The notes under the pieces: model-generated
Seen by the model: the letters and a program-made list of their open reading frames with translations, nothing else
Database searches by the model: none
Told to the model about the DNA's origin: nothing
Shown: in pieces, positions 18,297 to 27,366 of the stretch
Layout: each line of letters starts with the position of its first letter
Position numbering within the stretch: position 1 is the first letter of the stretch
Translations under genes and position numbers: made by a program
Origin: Mesorhizobium sp.
GTDB taxonomy: Bacteria > Pseudomonadota > Alphaproteobacteria > Rhizobiales > Rhizobiaceae
Assembly (NCBI RefSeq): GCF_024710845.1
Contig: NZ_JANJTZ010000039.1
Span: 163,957-227,956, forward strand
DNA length: 64,000 bases
Direction: 5' to 3'

Positions 18297-18900
18297 TCAG
18301 TTCTTGAGGTCAGTGAGGCTTTCGGCTGCCATTGCGGCATCAACGGCGGGCCGTTCACGCATCCGCGTGCGCAGTTCGACCATCGGCTCTGGAACCTCCA
18401 CGTCGAAGCGCTCGGCCCAGAGCAGCATGAAGAACAGGTAGAAGTAGGCGACCGTGGGCTTCTCTCCGAACAGGAACGTGCCCTTCATGCTGCCCGACAA
18501 CATGTCCAGCAGACCGGTCACCGTCTCCGCCGCGCGCGAGCTCGCGCTTAGAGCCGCCATGCCACAAGGGCTTGAAGGCGCGATGCAGTTCTGTCGAGAC
18601 GAAGGCCAGCACCTCGATCAGCCGGCTGCGGCTGAGCGGGCCGGCAGGCGCAAGCTGCGGATAAAGCGTCGCCAGATAGTCGAGCACGGCGATGTTCTCG
18701 GTCAGCATCTAGCCGTCGGCGAGGATCAGCGCGGGGACATAGCCCTTGGCGCTGATCGTCCGGAAGTCCACGCCGTGCTCGGTCGTGTGTGTGCGGATAT
18801 CGACGCGCTCGATGTCGAATGGTGCGCCCGCCTCGCGCAGCGCGATATGGTCGGCCAGGCTGCAGGCACCCGGCGCGTAGTAGAGCTTCAGCCGGCTCAT
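18297..18900 (-). pseudogene. Broken glutathione S-transferase gene
   Basis: The N-terminus is intact GST (MSRLKLYYAPGACSLADHI; GYVPALILADG) but stops at TAG 18709-18711, where homologues have Gln before MLTENIAVLDYLATLYP; a single CAG-to-TAG change explains this. A second lesion follows: near 18540-18560 the reading frame shifts, and the C-terminal part (FGEKPTVAYFYLFFMLLWAE) continues in another frame to 18297. The gene overlaps the NmrA-type gene by four bases, so it was once part of the operon. Two independent lesions imply lasting inactivation, or sequencing errors if only one is real. Confidence 0.85.
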
Positions 18901-19652
18901 GTACGCAACTCTCCGCGACCGAGGAACGTGTCGAACGCGGTCGTGGCAAGTCTGGCCGGGCCGGCGGGCACCAGCGAGGTCTCGTCGAGCACGACGCCGA
19001 AATAGGTCGATGCAGGATCGGTGACGACGATGCGCGGATCGTGCGCGGCCGAGAGAAAGCGCGCGACCATGCGGTCCAGAGGCGCGCGCTCCGGCCCGGC
19101 GATCTCGACCAGCCCGTTCACCGGCGAACCCAGCGCGATGTCTGCCACGGCTTCGGCCACGTCGTCGGAGATGATCGGCTGGATCAGCGCCGACGACAGC
19201 CGGACCTCGTTGCCCTGTGTTGCTGCGCGCGCGATCGCGCCCATGAACTCGAAAAACTGTGTCGAGTGAATGATCGTGTAGGGAATCCCGGAGGCTTCGA
19301 TCAGCTCTTCCTGTGCCTGCTTGGCACGGAAGTAGCCGCTGGCCTGCAGCTTCGCAGTGCCGACCACCGAAAGAGCTACGTGATGAACGATACCTGCCCT
19401 CTTCTCGGCCGCAAGCAGGTTGCGGCCCGAGGTCTGGAAGAACTCCATTGCCGCCGCATCCTCGAAGGAAGGCGAGTTGGCGAGGTCGATGACAATCGAA
19501 GTCCCTTCGAGGGCTGCGTCCAACCCTTCACCCGTGATTGTGTCCACCCCTGTCGAGGGCGCGGCAGCGATTGCCTCGTGACCGCGCTCGCGCAGCTTTG
19601 CGACGGTTTTCGAACCGATCAGGCCGGTTCCTCCAATGATGACGATTTTCAT
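18897..19652 (-). CDS. NmrA-type NAD(P)-binding protein
   Basis: The 251-residue protein has the atypical SDR dinucleotide motif VIIGGTGLIGSKTV at its N-terminus and the family segments VHHVALSVVGTAKL and YTIIHSTQFFEFMG. The start at 19652 follows a GAGGAG site. It heads the ECF41 operon as the oxidoreductase/epimerase partner common in such loci. The substrate is unknown. Unlike the two NmrA proteins of the catabolic island, it lacks the VVYHSVLHS block. Confidence 0.85.
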   Translation of the reverse strand: MKIVIIGGTGLIGSKTVAKLRERGHEAIAAAPSTGVDTITGEGLDAALEGTSIVIDLANSPSFEDAAAMEFFQTSGRNLLAAEKRAGIVHHVALSVVGTAKLQASGYFRAKQAQEELIEASGIPYTIIHSTQFFEFMGAIARAATQGNEVRLSSALIQPIISDDVAEAVADIALGSPVNGLVEIAGPERAPLDRMVARFLSAAHDPRIVVTDPASTYFGVVLDETSLVPAGPARLATTAFDTFLGRGELRT

Positions 19653-19748
19653 GCTCGTGGCTCCTCTGGGATGCTTCACGAACAAGACGAGGCGGCGCGA
19701 GCCAACGTGACATTGACATGGATTTATTCTGGACGGAGCAGAAACTGC

Positions 19749-19865
19749 TCAGGTCGCCTGCCGAGCAACGTGGCGAGGAGTCGTGCCGGTGACTCGGTGG
19801 AAGGCGTCCACATAGGCGCTTTCCGACGCATAGCAGAGTTCGGTTGCAACGGCTGACACTGCCGC
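19749..19865 (-). pseudogene. AraC-family regulator, C-terminal remnant
   Basis: The frame encodes 38 residues ending at TGA 19749-19751. They match the second helix-turn-helix of AraC regulators: SAVATELCYASESAYVDAF followed by HRVTGTTPRHVARQ. A TGA closes the frame directly upstream and no start codon exists, so only this tail survives. It probably once regulated the neighbouring NmrA-GST operon. Confidence 0.75.
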
Positions 19866-20261
19866 TCAAGCGCACGCCTTCCGTCTATGTCAGCTCTTCA
19901 CGACCAAAGCCCTAACGGCGGACAGCTTGTTGGATCAACGACCCGGACCGGCTGTCCGATCCATCCTTACGGCGAGCCGCGGCCGAATGCCGGCCGCAGA
20001 TGATTGCCCCGCTTGGCGACAAGGGCGGCCAATCCCGCCTTTGACCTGAAACGTTGATCTCCATCAATGCGCTACCCGGCCGCCTCACTTACGAAGAGGC
20101 GAACTTGGTTCCGGCGGTTTCTTTGGCATTCAAAAGCTTCGCCCACGGGGCCGTCGCTAAAGCCATGTCGGCGGCGGTCGACGAGATCCGCAAGTCAGAG
20201 GGACGGTTAGGCTGCGACTGACAAACGCCCGAAACCGGCACTGTTCCTGGGGACGCTCGAC
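19866..20261. other. Gap with an FNR/FixK box and an orphan 55-codon frame
   Basis: No complete gene is recognised here. A plus-strand frame 20054-20221 reads like protein (TYEEANLVPAVSLAFKSF, then AVDEIRKSEGRLGCD) but has only a TTG start inside the FNR box and no RBS; it may be the end of a deleted gene. The stretch 19866-20050 shows no coding or repeat structure I can interpret. Confidence 0.4.
20054..20067. promoter_or_regulatory. Perfect FNR/FixK box
   Basis: TTGATCTCCATCAA matches the consensus TTGAT-N4-ATCAA exactly. It is about 200 bp before the DUF4424 gene. It belongs to the same site class as the boxes at 55-63 kb, so this locus may respond to low oxygen. Which transcript it serves is unclear. 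Confidence 0.6.
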
Positions 20262-21278
20262 ATGACGAACGACTTCCGCCTCCTGCTGGCTGGGCTCGCA
20301 GCGTTGGCCAGTGTGTTGCCGACACCGCTCGCACACGCGAACGATTCGAGCGCCAGCCTCGCCGCGGGCGGCCTGCAATTCGTCGAGAACCGCGCCATAA
20401 CCATGGAGGCCGAGGACCTTCACATCGGACTGCGGGAGATCCGCGTCCGCTATCGCTTCCGCAACACCGGAACCGACGACATCGAGACGCTCGTCGCCTT
20501 TCCGCTCCCCACCTTGTCGGTGGGCGAGGAAGGCAACTACGTCATCGCCGGCGCCGACCCGATCAATGTCCTCGGCTTCGAGGTCAGCGCCGACGGGGAA
20601 CGGGTGGTCCCCTCGGTAGAGGTCAAGGCGACGCTGAACGGCGTCGACGTCACCGATGTTCTGAAGCGCCATGACATTCCGCTGACGATGAATGCCGGCA
20701 ATGTCGACGCCTACATCAAGGAGATCGAGCGGCTCGACCAATTGCCGCAAGAAACCCGGCGCGAACTCGAACGCTACGGGCTCGCCGATTGGGCGACGAA
20801 TTACAAGACGGGTGGAGAGCCGACCGCGAACCCCCATTGGGACACGCACATCACGTTCTACTGGTTCCAGAAGTTCCCGGCAGGACGCCCCGTCGAGATC
20901 ACCCACCGCTATCGGCCGGTGCCGCGATACTTCTTCTTCGCCGAGGAAGACCTGGCGCCGGATGCCGGGCTTCGCCGCGCCTATTGCATCGACAAGGAGT
21001 TCGATCGCAAAGCCCGGACAATGCTTGCGAGGCCGGAGGCGGAGTACGGCGCACTTGCCGGCCGCGAGCTGAAATATGTCCTGACGACGGCGGGCAATTG
21101 GCTCGGCCCGATCGCGGATTTCCGGCTCACCGTCGAAACGGCCTCATTGGACACGCTGGTGTCATTTTGCGCTCCCAGCGCCAGGCGCACAAGCCCGACA
21201 ACCCTGGAATTTTCGTCGGCTGACTACTCTCCGGAAGACGATCTCAAGATCCTGTTTGTCCAACCTCTCCCGGAGTGA
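20262..21278 (+). CDS. DUF4424 domain secreted protein
   Basis: The 338-residue protein has a signal peptide (FRLLLAGLAALASVLPTPLAHA) and the DUF4424 body, recognised by GGLQFVENRAITMEAEDL, IRVRYRFRNTG, TLVAFPLPTL and THITFYWFQKFPAG. DUF4424 proteins occur in many alpha- and betaproteobacteria; no function is known to me. The beta-rich pattern fits an extracytoplasmic binding or structural protein. It is followed, five bases on, by the SH3 protein, and forms the first gene of a four-gene operon. Confidence 0.8.
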   Translation: MTNDFRLLLAGLAALASVLPTPLAHANDSSASLAAGGLQFVENRAITMEAEDLHIGLREIRVRYRFRNTGTDDIETLVAFPLPTLSVGEEGNYVIAGADPINVLGFEVSADGERVVPSVEVKATLNGVDVTDVLKRHDIPLTMNAGNVDAYIKEIERLDQLPQETRRELERYGLADWATNYKTGGEPTANPHWDTHITFYWFQKFPAGRPVEITHRYRPVPRYFFFAEEDLAPDAGLRRAYCIDKEFDRKARTMLARPEAEYGALAGRELKYVLTTAGNWLGPIADFRLTVETASLDTLVSFCAPSARRTSPTTLEFSSADYSPEDDLKILFVQPLPE

Positions 21279-21282
21279 TCGG

Positions 21283-23637
21283 ATGCGTCTGGCATCTATC
21301 GCGCGCTTCCTTGTCGTCGCCTTGCCGATCCTCCTGTGGCACTCGGCCGGGCATGCGGACTATGTCGCCGGGCTGGACCCCCATGGCGACAATTTCCTGG
21401 CATTGCGCGCCGGGCCGGATACGTCCTTCCGCACCATCCGCCGCCTCGGCCCGGATACGATCCTGGTTGTCCTCGCGCGGCGCGGCCAATGGCTACGCGT
21501 ACGCATGGAAGACGGGACCGAAGGATGGGCGTTCGGCCGATACGTCGCCCCGGGCTTGCCGCCTGGCTACGACGAAGCTCCCGAGGACGAAGCGGGCTGG
21601 GAGGAAGACGGCCCGGTATTGAACGGCAAAGAATCTGAGGCCGCGGAAGCGACGCCTCCACCGGAAGAGCCGGCCGACATTCCCGCGCAGGAGGTCACGG
21701 CCGAAGATTGGCGCACCTACTCCAATGCGCGTATCGGCACCACGATCGAATACCCCGCCGCCTTCTTCCGAATGGAGCCTCCGCCCGAGAACGACGACGG
21801 CCGCAGCTTCGCCACCCGCGACGGCAGGACTCGCTTCACCGTGTCCGGCAGCCACAACGTTTTCGAGAAGACGATTCCCGAGCTGATGGCTGACGATATC
21901 GCCGCCGCCGAGGGGGATATGATAACCTATCGCCGCAGCGGCGACGATTGGTATGTGCTCTCCGGCTATCGCGACGGCGACGTCTTCTATCGCAAGATTC
22001 TGCTCTCGGAGGACGGCGCGACAGTGCATACGTTCGAGATCGCCTATGTGAAAGCCCTGAAGGCAGAATTCGAAGAGATCACCATCCGCATGGCGAAATC
22101 GCTGAGCGCGGGCGGCAAATCATCCCTGGCGGCCGAGGCAACGGAAGACAAGACCGGCGCGCAGCCGGAGGCAGAACCCGAAACCGCCGAACTCCCGGAC
22201 GAGGCAACGGCCGATACCGGCGCGGCGGTCGGAGCACCGACGCAAGACAGCTGGCGCTCGCCGCTCGAGGAGGTGTTGTTCACCGGCGAGCAGACCGGCC
22301 TTTTCCTGCCGCATCAGGCGAACGGCGGCGTGTTCGACAAACATGCGCGCTACGAGGACGGCGAATTGGTTGTCGACGTGCCGGAAGGCAATGGCTGGGG
22401 CAAGGCCGGCGTCCTCACGAACGATCCGCTCATCTGGCTGGACGACTTCCGTGATGACGCCGAGGTCCGGGTCACGTTCACTCTCGATCCCGGCAAAACC
22501 ACCGGCTTTGCCGTGGCGCTGGCGCAGCCCGGCTGGGGCGGCGTGAGGGGCAACGACCCTGGCTTCCCCGGCGTGCGATTCTACTGGATACGCGAGAAGG
22601 ATGGCATGTCGGCACGCACCGATTTTCATGTCGATCCCCATCGCGACGGAGATTTCTTCTCGGCGGCTGTTGCGCCTGATTCTCCCGGTACCGTCACTTT
22701 CATCCTGAAGCCAGGCCGCGCCAGCGTGGAGATGGACGGCGTCAAGATCGCGGAGCGCGAAGCGCCCGATGTGAGCAACGGATCCGGATACCGCATCTAC
22801 GCCTTCTCGCATCCGGCAGACGTCAACCTGCCAGCCAAGATGGCGCTGAAGGACATCCGCGTGACCCGAACCTACGCCACGGTGCCATCTAAGACGGGAC
22901 CGGCCGTTGGCGTCGAGCCACTCCCCACCGAGACGGTCTTCGTAGGCAAGCCAGACAATCTGTTCGAACCGGCGGCTATCGCAGGCGGCGATTTCGATCG
23001 GTTCGCGCGCTGGGGAGACGGCGCGCTCGTCATCGACGTTCCCGAGGGCCACAGCTGGGGCAAGACGGGGCTGATTTCGGCAAAGCCCCTCGTCGTTCTG
23101 GACGAGCGTGTCTTTTCGACGCCGACGCGCCTGACGCTGACCGTCGATCCGCGTCGCACGACGCGTTTTGCGCTGGCGCTCGCCGCGGACAAGCTCGCGG
23201 AGATGTGGCTGGGCCATCAGGCCTGGTTTTCCGTTGGGCGGCTCAAAGGCGAGCCGGCTTACGAGCTCTTTCTCCATCACAGCTCCTACAGCCAGTGGAG
23301 CCGCAAGGTGCCCGCTGCGTGGATGGATGACTATTGGGACGGCACGCTCGAATTCGATATCGGCCTCAACCACGCCTGCATGCGCGTGCCGCAAGGGCCG
23401 GCGGTCTGCGGCCAGATTTCGGCCAGCCCAGGCAACGCGCTTTACGCCAGCATTCAGGCGCATGCAGAGCTGGAGAATTTCGCGACCTCGCTCGCGCTGA
23501 ACGCGATCACGCGGGGTCTCGTCACGCCGGTGGGCATGACCGCCCTCGCCCGCTGGAACCTGCTCCCCAAGGATGCCTTCGACGCCGACACCTACCTGGA
23601 AGACCTCGCCGTCGCAGCTCCCTGGCCTGAGCCTTGA
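21283..23637 (+). CDS. Large secreted SH3 protein with an internal duplicated domain
   Basis: The gene encodes 784 residues from ATG 21283. After a signal peptide (ARFLVVALPILLWHSAGHA) comes a bacterial SH3 domain (about 28-95: NFLALRAGPDTSFRTIRRL, GQWLRVRMEDGTEGWAFG), an acidic Pro/Glu linker, a domain at about 130-270 (WRTYSNARIGTTIEYPAAFF), another acidic linker, then two copies of a beta-rich module. The module copies are marked by FDKHARYEDGELVVDVPEG with GWGKAGVLT, and FDRFARWGDGALVIDVPEG with SWGKTGLIS. It probably binds envelope polymer; no enzyme motif is visible. Confidence 0.75.
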   Translation: MRLASIARFLVVALPILLWHSAGHADYVAGLDPHGDNFLALRAGPDTSFRTIRRLGPDTILVVLARRGQWLRVRMEDGTEGWAFGRYVAPGLPPGYDEAPEDEAGWEEDGPVLNGKESEAAEATPPPEEPADIPAQEVTAEDWRTYSNARIGTTIEYPAAFFRMEPPPENDDGRSFATRDGRTRFTVSGSHNVFEKTIPELMADDIAAAEGDMITYRRSGDDWYVLSGYRDGDVFYRKILLSEDGATVHTFEIAYVKALKAEFEEITIRMAKSLSAGGKSSLAAEATEDKTGAQPEAEPETAELPDEATADTGAAVGAPTQDSWRSPLEEVLFTGEQTGLFLPHQANGGVFDKHARYEDGELVVDVPEGNGWGKAGVLTNDPLIWLDDFRDDAEVRVTFTLDPGKTTGFAVALAQPGWGGVRGNDPGFPGVRFYWIREKDGMSARTDFHVDPHRDGDFFSAAVAPDSPGTVTFILKPGRASVEMDGVKIAEREAPDVSNGSGYRIYAFSHPADVNLPAKMALKDIRVTRTYATVPSKTGPAVGVEPLPTETVFVGKPDNLFEPAAIAGGDFDRFARWGDGALVIDVPEGHSWGKTGLISAKPLVVLDERVFSTPTRLTLTVDPRRTTRFALALAADKLAEMWLGHQAWFSVGRLKGEPAYELFLHHSSYSQWSRKVPAAWMDDYWDGTLEFDIGLNHACMRVPQGPAVCGQISASPGNALYASIQAHAELENFATSLALNAITRGLVTPVGMTALARWNLLPKDAFDADTYLEDLAVAAPWPEP

Positions 23638-23654
23638 TCGAGGAGAATCTTCCG

Positions 23655-25343
23655 ATGTTGGGCAAGAAGAGTTCCGCATGGCTCCGCGCCGCCGCCCTCG
23701 CGTTTGCCCTTGGCGGAGTGCAGGCAGCGGGCGCTGCAAGCCTTGATACAATGATCAAGGTGCCACCGCCGACGACCCATACATACGAGGAAGATCTTCT
23801 CACTGGCGCACAGCGCTACCACGCCGCGCAGAAGGCTGCGGCGGAAAAGCTGGTCGAACAATGGATGGCAGGAAGGCAGGCCGAGATCGATGCGCTCAAA
23901 AAGCGCGGGGCGACCGACCAGCAGGCTGCTGATGCGATCGACGAGCGGATCTTTCTTGCCAGACTCGCCGCTTCCACCGGCGATTTCGGTGCCGACGTCA
24001 GCCCGAAGTTCGACTATCTGCAGAGGAAGCTGCCTATCCTCTCGGCCTTGTCGAATCTCGGGCACGAGCGGTTTCAGGAATTCACCAGGCGCAATGATAT
24101 CAGCGTGCCGGGTGAGTTCTATTCATGTCTGTGCCAGAGCTACTCGATCATGGGCGCGTCCGTCAGCTACCACCCCGAGCCCACCACCGATTGCAGGAAC
24201 AGCGCTCCCTGCAAGGGCGGCAACTGGGGATGCGTTTCGCACGATCTGCCAAGCGATACAGGAGTGTGGGCGCGTTGCTCTGCGTCGACGGCGCCGGGTC
24301 TTTCAAGGAGTTTTGTCGATGGCGCCGTCGACCGGGTCGGGATGCTTCAGGAGAAATACCGAAAGGACGTCTGCATGAGTCTCAACGGCATCCTTCTCAC
24401 CGCGGTCGACCTTTTTGACGGCGGAAAGTTCAAGGATCGTAAGAACCACTCGATCTTCAGCGATGAGGAGGCCACCACGGCTTTCTTGGAGAACATGGTT
24501 CCGCGTGAAGGTGGAACGGAGGTCGCGGTCGAGGCCTTGATCGACAGGCTGAAGAACGTTTTCGGCCTCGGCGCCGACGACCAGACCGGCCTCTACGTTC
24601 TGCTCACCGACCAGGACATGCCGAGCACTACCGGCGATAATCCGTACATCTTCATTACCAAGACGATCAGCCCGGAGAGCACCTTCCCGCCAACAGATGC
24701 ACGCGGAAACCCGATCGCGGGGGAAAAGCGCTCGCTCAGCTTCGAGATGGCGCTGGCGCAGCGGATCATGGCGGCTCCCGCCTCGCTCGAACCGAAGGAT
24801 GTCTTCCGCATGGCGTTGGAAGTGACGAAGGGCGATCTGCCGCTCGGCATGCTCATCGCCCACAACCTCCTGAAGGAGGCCGCCTACGCGAAACGGCTGG
24901 GCCAGCCGATGGTCATAGGGCACATTCCGGAAAGCCTCGGTGCGCCGGCGACAAGCAATACGCCCAAAGGGAAGGAACTGAAGGAACAGTATGCCCGCTT
25001 CTTCGGCCAAAAAGGCGTGTGGGCCGGTCGGGACTTCATCATCCGCAATCCCGCCCTGATCAACGACAAGCTTCGCGATATCCGCCCCGTCTACGACAAG
25101 CAGGCCGAGGAGCGGCTCGGACCCTGGTATCACATGTTCGGACTTCTCTTCGTCGGCAGTCACCCGCAGCTTGGCGAGGACCTCGCCGAGCTTGGCGCCA
25201 GCGTCGAGAACGCGACGCGACTGCTCAATCTCGGGTCCGGAAGGGACCTCGGCAAGGAAGCGCTGAACAATTGCGCCGCGAAGCTCGTGGCGGGCCTGAT
25301 GCGCGGCATCCGCTTCCACGGGGGGTTTTCTTGGACGCCGTGA
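23655..25343 (+). CDS. Secreted protein of unknown function with a Cys-rich patch
   Basis: The 562-residue protein starts at ATG 23655 (GAGGAG upstream) with a signal peptide ending near GAA-SLD. Residues about 145-210 contain at least six Cys (SCLCQSYS, DCRNSAPCKGG, WGCVSHD, WARCSAS), suggesting disulfides in the periplasm. An N-terminal helical region (about 30-110) precedes it, and the rest is mixed alpha/beta. I recognise no family. It follows the SH3 gene by 17 bases and shares its operon. Confidence 0.65.
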   Translation: MLGKKSSAWLRAAALAFALGGVQAAGAASLDTMIKVPPPTTHTYEEDLLTGAQRYHAAQKAAAEKLVEQWMAGRQAEIDALKKRGATDQQAADAIDERIFLARLAASTGDFGADVSPKFDYLQRKLPILSALSNLGHERFQEFTRRNDISVPGEFYSCLCQSYSIMGASVSYHPEPTTDCRNSAPCKGGNWGCVSHDLPSDTGVWARCSASTAPGLSRSFVDGAVDRVGMLQEKYRKDVCMSLNGILLTAVDLFDGGKFKDRKNHSIFSDEEATTAFLENMVPREGGTEVAVEALIDRLKNVFGLGADDQTGLYVLLTDQDMPSTTGDNPYIFITKTISPESTFPPTDARGNPIAGEKRSLSFEMALAQRIMAAPASLEPKDVFRMALEVTKGDLPLGMLIAHNLLKEAAYAKRLGQPMVIGHIPESLGAPATSNTPKGKELKEQYARFFGQKGVWAGRDFIIRNPALINDKLRDIRPVYDKQAEERLGPWYHMFGLLFVGSHPQLGEDLAELGASVENATRLLNLGSGRDLGKEALNNCAAKLVAGLMRGIRFHGGFSWTP

Positions 25344-25383
25344 TGGCCGGGGTCGGCTGCAATTCCCGGCGCACGGTCCGACC

Positions 25384-26151
25384 ATGCTGAGTGACCCCCG
25401 CATCGGCCTCGTCGGATCGCTCATCGCCGCCGGCCTCGGCGTCCTCTGGTTCATTGCGCTCTGGCTCGCCGGCGACGAGATTTGGGAAAGGCTCGGAGAC
25501 CTACAGCATGCAATCACGTATTTCTCGATCCTGCTGACCGCCGCCGGGCTGGTGGTATCGCTGCTTTTCCGCAACTATGTGCGCGTGAAGACCGACCTCC
25601 TCGCCGGGCGCGACGTGCTGGCGCGCTGGAGTGTCGATCCGGAGGAGTTCGCGGCGTTCAGGCCGCGCGCCGATGCACGCGACCACTCAGAAAAACGCAG
25701 CGCTTTGATCTTGGTCCTCGTGCTTCTGGCGCTCGCCTTCGGCGCCTTCGCCATCTACGACATCGAAGCGGCGCCGATGATGCTATCGATCGGCGGCGGC
25801 GTCGCTTTCCTCATCATCCTCGCCTACCTGTGGAGCAATCGCATCCGCCGGAAACATCTCACCTTCCGCACCGGCGAAGTCATCGTGGGCCGGCGCGGCC
25901 TTCTCGTGAATGACGTGCTGCACGTCTGGAGCGGGTTTTTCTCCTGGCTGTCGGCCGCAAGTCTGGAGGATGGGAAACACCCGATGCTCACCATCACCTA
26001 TAGCTATCTCGCTCGCTACGGCCTCCAATACATCAACGTGGCGGTGCCGGTGCCGCACGACTGTATCGCACTCGCGGCCGAGGCCGCGCGTGAACTCAAC
26101 GGAGCATCAGGCGGTCGGAAGGTGCGCGTTAATCGCGTTGTAGGAAAGTAG
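25384..26151 (+). CDS. Integral membrane protein of unknown function
   Basis: The 255-residue protein has four predicted membrane helices in two pairs: about 8-28, 42-60, 105-125 and 132-150. A cytoplasmic-type segment (RVKTDLLAGRDVLARWSVDPEEF) lies between the pairs and a C-terminal soluble domain follows. It lies 40 bases after the Cys-rich secreted protein gene and is probably the membrane component of the same system. No RBS is obvious at the ATG; no known family is recognised. Confidence 0.6.
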   Translation: MLSDPRIGLVGSLIAAGLGVLWFIALWLAGDEIWERLGDLQHAITYFSILLTAAGLVVSLLFRNYVRVKTDLLAGRDVLARWSVDPEEFAAFRPRADARDHSEKRSALILVLVLLALAFGAFAIYDIEAAPMMLSIGGGVAFLIILAYLWSNRIRRKHLTFRTGEVIVGRRGLLVNDVLHVWSGFFSWLSAASLEDGKHPMLTITYSYLARYGLQYINVAVPVPHDCIALAAEAARELNGASGGRKVRVNRVVGK

Positions 26152-26718
26152 ACCCTCAAACGCTGCTGCGCCTGCAGGCAGCGGTCAATTTGTCAGGGCT
26201 AGCGCAACGGCGTTGCCGATAGACCGCCGACAGCTGCACATCAATTTGGAGAAAGCCGTCAACTCGTCGAGCGCTTCACGTCGCGCAGCGACGCAAGGCT
26301 TGCGCATAACTCGCCGGGGATGCGCAGGTGATAGCTGTATTTAACGGCGGTTGCACCTGTCGCACAAGTTACTGCTGCAGAGGACCCCGCGGCTCAGTGT
26401 AAACCTCACAAGTCAGAATATTGTAATTGGAAATCCCCCGTCCCGCCCCGTCCCGCATCTTTGCCACCTCACGAAGGCTTAAAAGCGTCCGCTTCTGGGC
26501 TGGAAGAGAAACCTCCGAACGGCTGTCATGGAGGCGCAAAGCCACCGACTGCAACGGCGTCTTGCCTGAGACTTTCCGACTGGACTGTTGGCTTAAACCA
26601 CGCATTGGTTATGGGGCGAACGCGGAAGCGCTTGTGTTCCCTATGCCCGCATGACGCAGCGGGCTTTGGTCAGTGTAAGCGCCGGATTGGCCGGCGCCGA
26701 CCAAGGGAACTGCCATCA
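26152..26718. other. Gap without a recognisable gene
   Basis: About 570 bases separate the envelope operon from the repeat-family gene. Short open frames exist on both strands but none has an RBS or family resemblance, and base use is less GC-biased than in neighbouring genes. A possible start for the next gene (ATG 26719, preceded by AAGGGA) lies at its end, but in a different frame. Confidence 0.4.
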
Positions 26719-27211
26719 TGACCACCCAGACCTCCCCCGACTCAATGCTCCCCGAAGCCGAGCCCCCAACGATATCGCAATCGATCGCCACAAGGGCGTT
26801 ACCGCAAAAGGGCCGATCGACGAAGAAGACGATCGCAAAGTGCAGCACACGATCGAACTCTGCGATGTGCTTCTGATGCAAGACGAACTTGATCGACGTG
26901 TGGATGTCCGCCTTGACGGTTCCACACTGAACGAGCCAGGCGCTGCGCTGCTTATGTTCGATCTTCTACAGCGGACGCTGCCCAAGCGTCTCCAGCTGTC
27001 GGACAATGACATCCTGTTTCGAGCAATGCGGCTCGGAGGTGTCACCAAGCGCAACCTGCTCAGGCGCCTCTATAGCGGGTGGCGTAAAGTCGGAATGCCG
27101 CGTCCACGCGGATATGGGTCGGTTGATCGCGAAGTCGCGGTCCGCGTCTTCACTGGAGCGTTCGACATCTTGAACCCGATACGCTCCGGCAGACTCGATC
27201 CAGACAACTAA
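26651..27211 (+). CDS. Unrecognised protein of a two-copy family (copy 1)
   Basis: The convincing part of this frame is the C-terminal ~115 residues: VQHTIELCDVLLMQDELD, LLMFDLLQRTLPKRLQLS, NDILFRAMRLGGVTKRNLL, SGWRKVGMPRPRGYGSVDRE. It shares most of its last 50 residues with the frame at 63326. The start is uncertain: ATG 26651 has no RBS, while ATG 26719 has AAGGGA but is out of frame, so a frameshift near the N-terminus is possible. The basic WRK-MPRPRG motif could contact nucleic acid, but that is a guess. A perfect terminator hairpin starts at its stop codon. Confidence 0.5.
   Translation: MTQRALVSVSAGLAGADQGNCHHDHPDLPRLNAPRSRAPNDIAIDRHKGVTAKGPIDEEDDRKVQHTIELCDVLLMQDELDRRVDVRLDGSTLNEPGAALLMFDLLQRTLPKRLQLSDNDILFRAMRLGGVTKRNLLRRLYSGWRKVGMPRPRGYGSVDREVAVRVFTGAFDILNPIRSGRLDPDN
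27041..27155 (+). repeat. Long direct repeat, copy 1
   Basis: This 115-bp segment aligns without gaps to 63341-63455 in the same orientation with 14 mismatches by my count (88% identity). It lies inside coding sequence of the two-copy family. Several third-position differences suggest the copies have been under coding constraint. Confidence 0.85.
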
Positions 27212-27245
27212 CCCGTCAGATCAAAAAGACTTAGATCTGACGGGT
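27211..27245 (+). terminator. Perfect 12-bp hairpin after repeat-family gene
   Basis: Arms 27211-27222 (ACCCGTCAGATC) and 27234-27245 (GATCTGACGGGT) are perfect complements with an 11-base A-rich loop. It overlaps the last base of the TAA stop. No T-run follows, but the stem strength makes it a good candidate terminator or mRNA-end stabiliser between this gene and the convergent catabolic operon. Confidence 0.7.
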
Positions 27246-27366
27246 CTGGTAGTCGGGGCTAAAGGCGCTCTTGCCCCGGCAGATCACGTCCGCATTCACC
27301 GCATGACGTTGTGGCTATTGATCCATTCCGCTCGTCTGGCGCCTTTAGAAGAACATGCGAACATGC

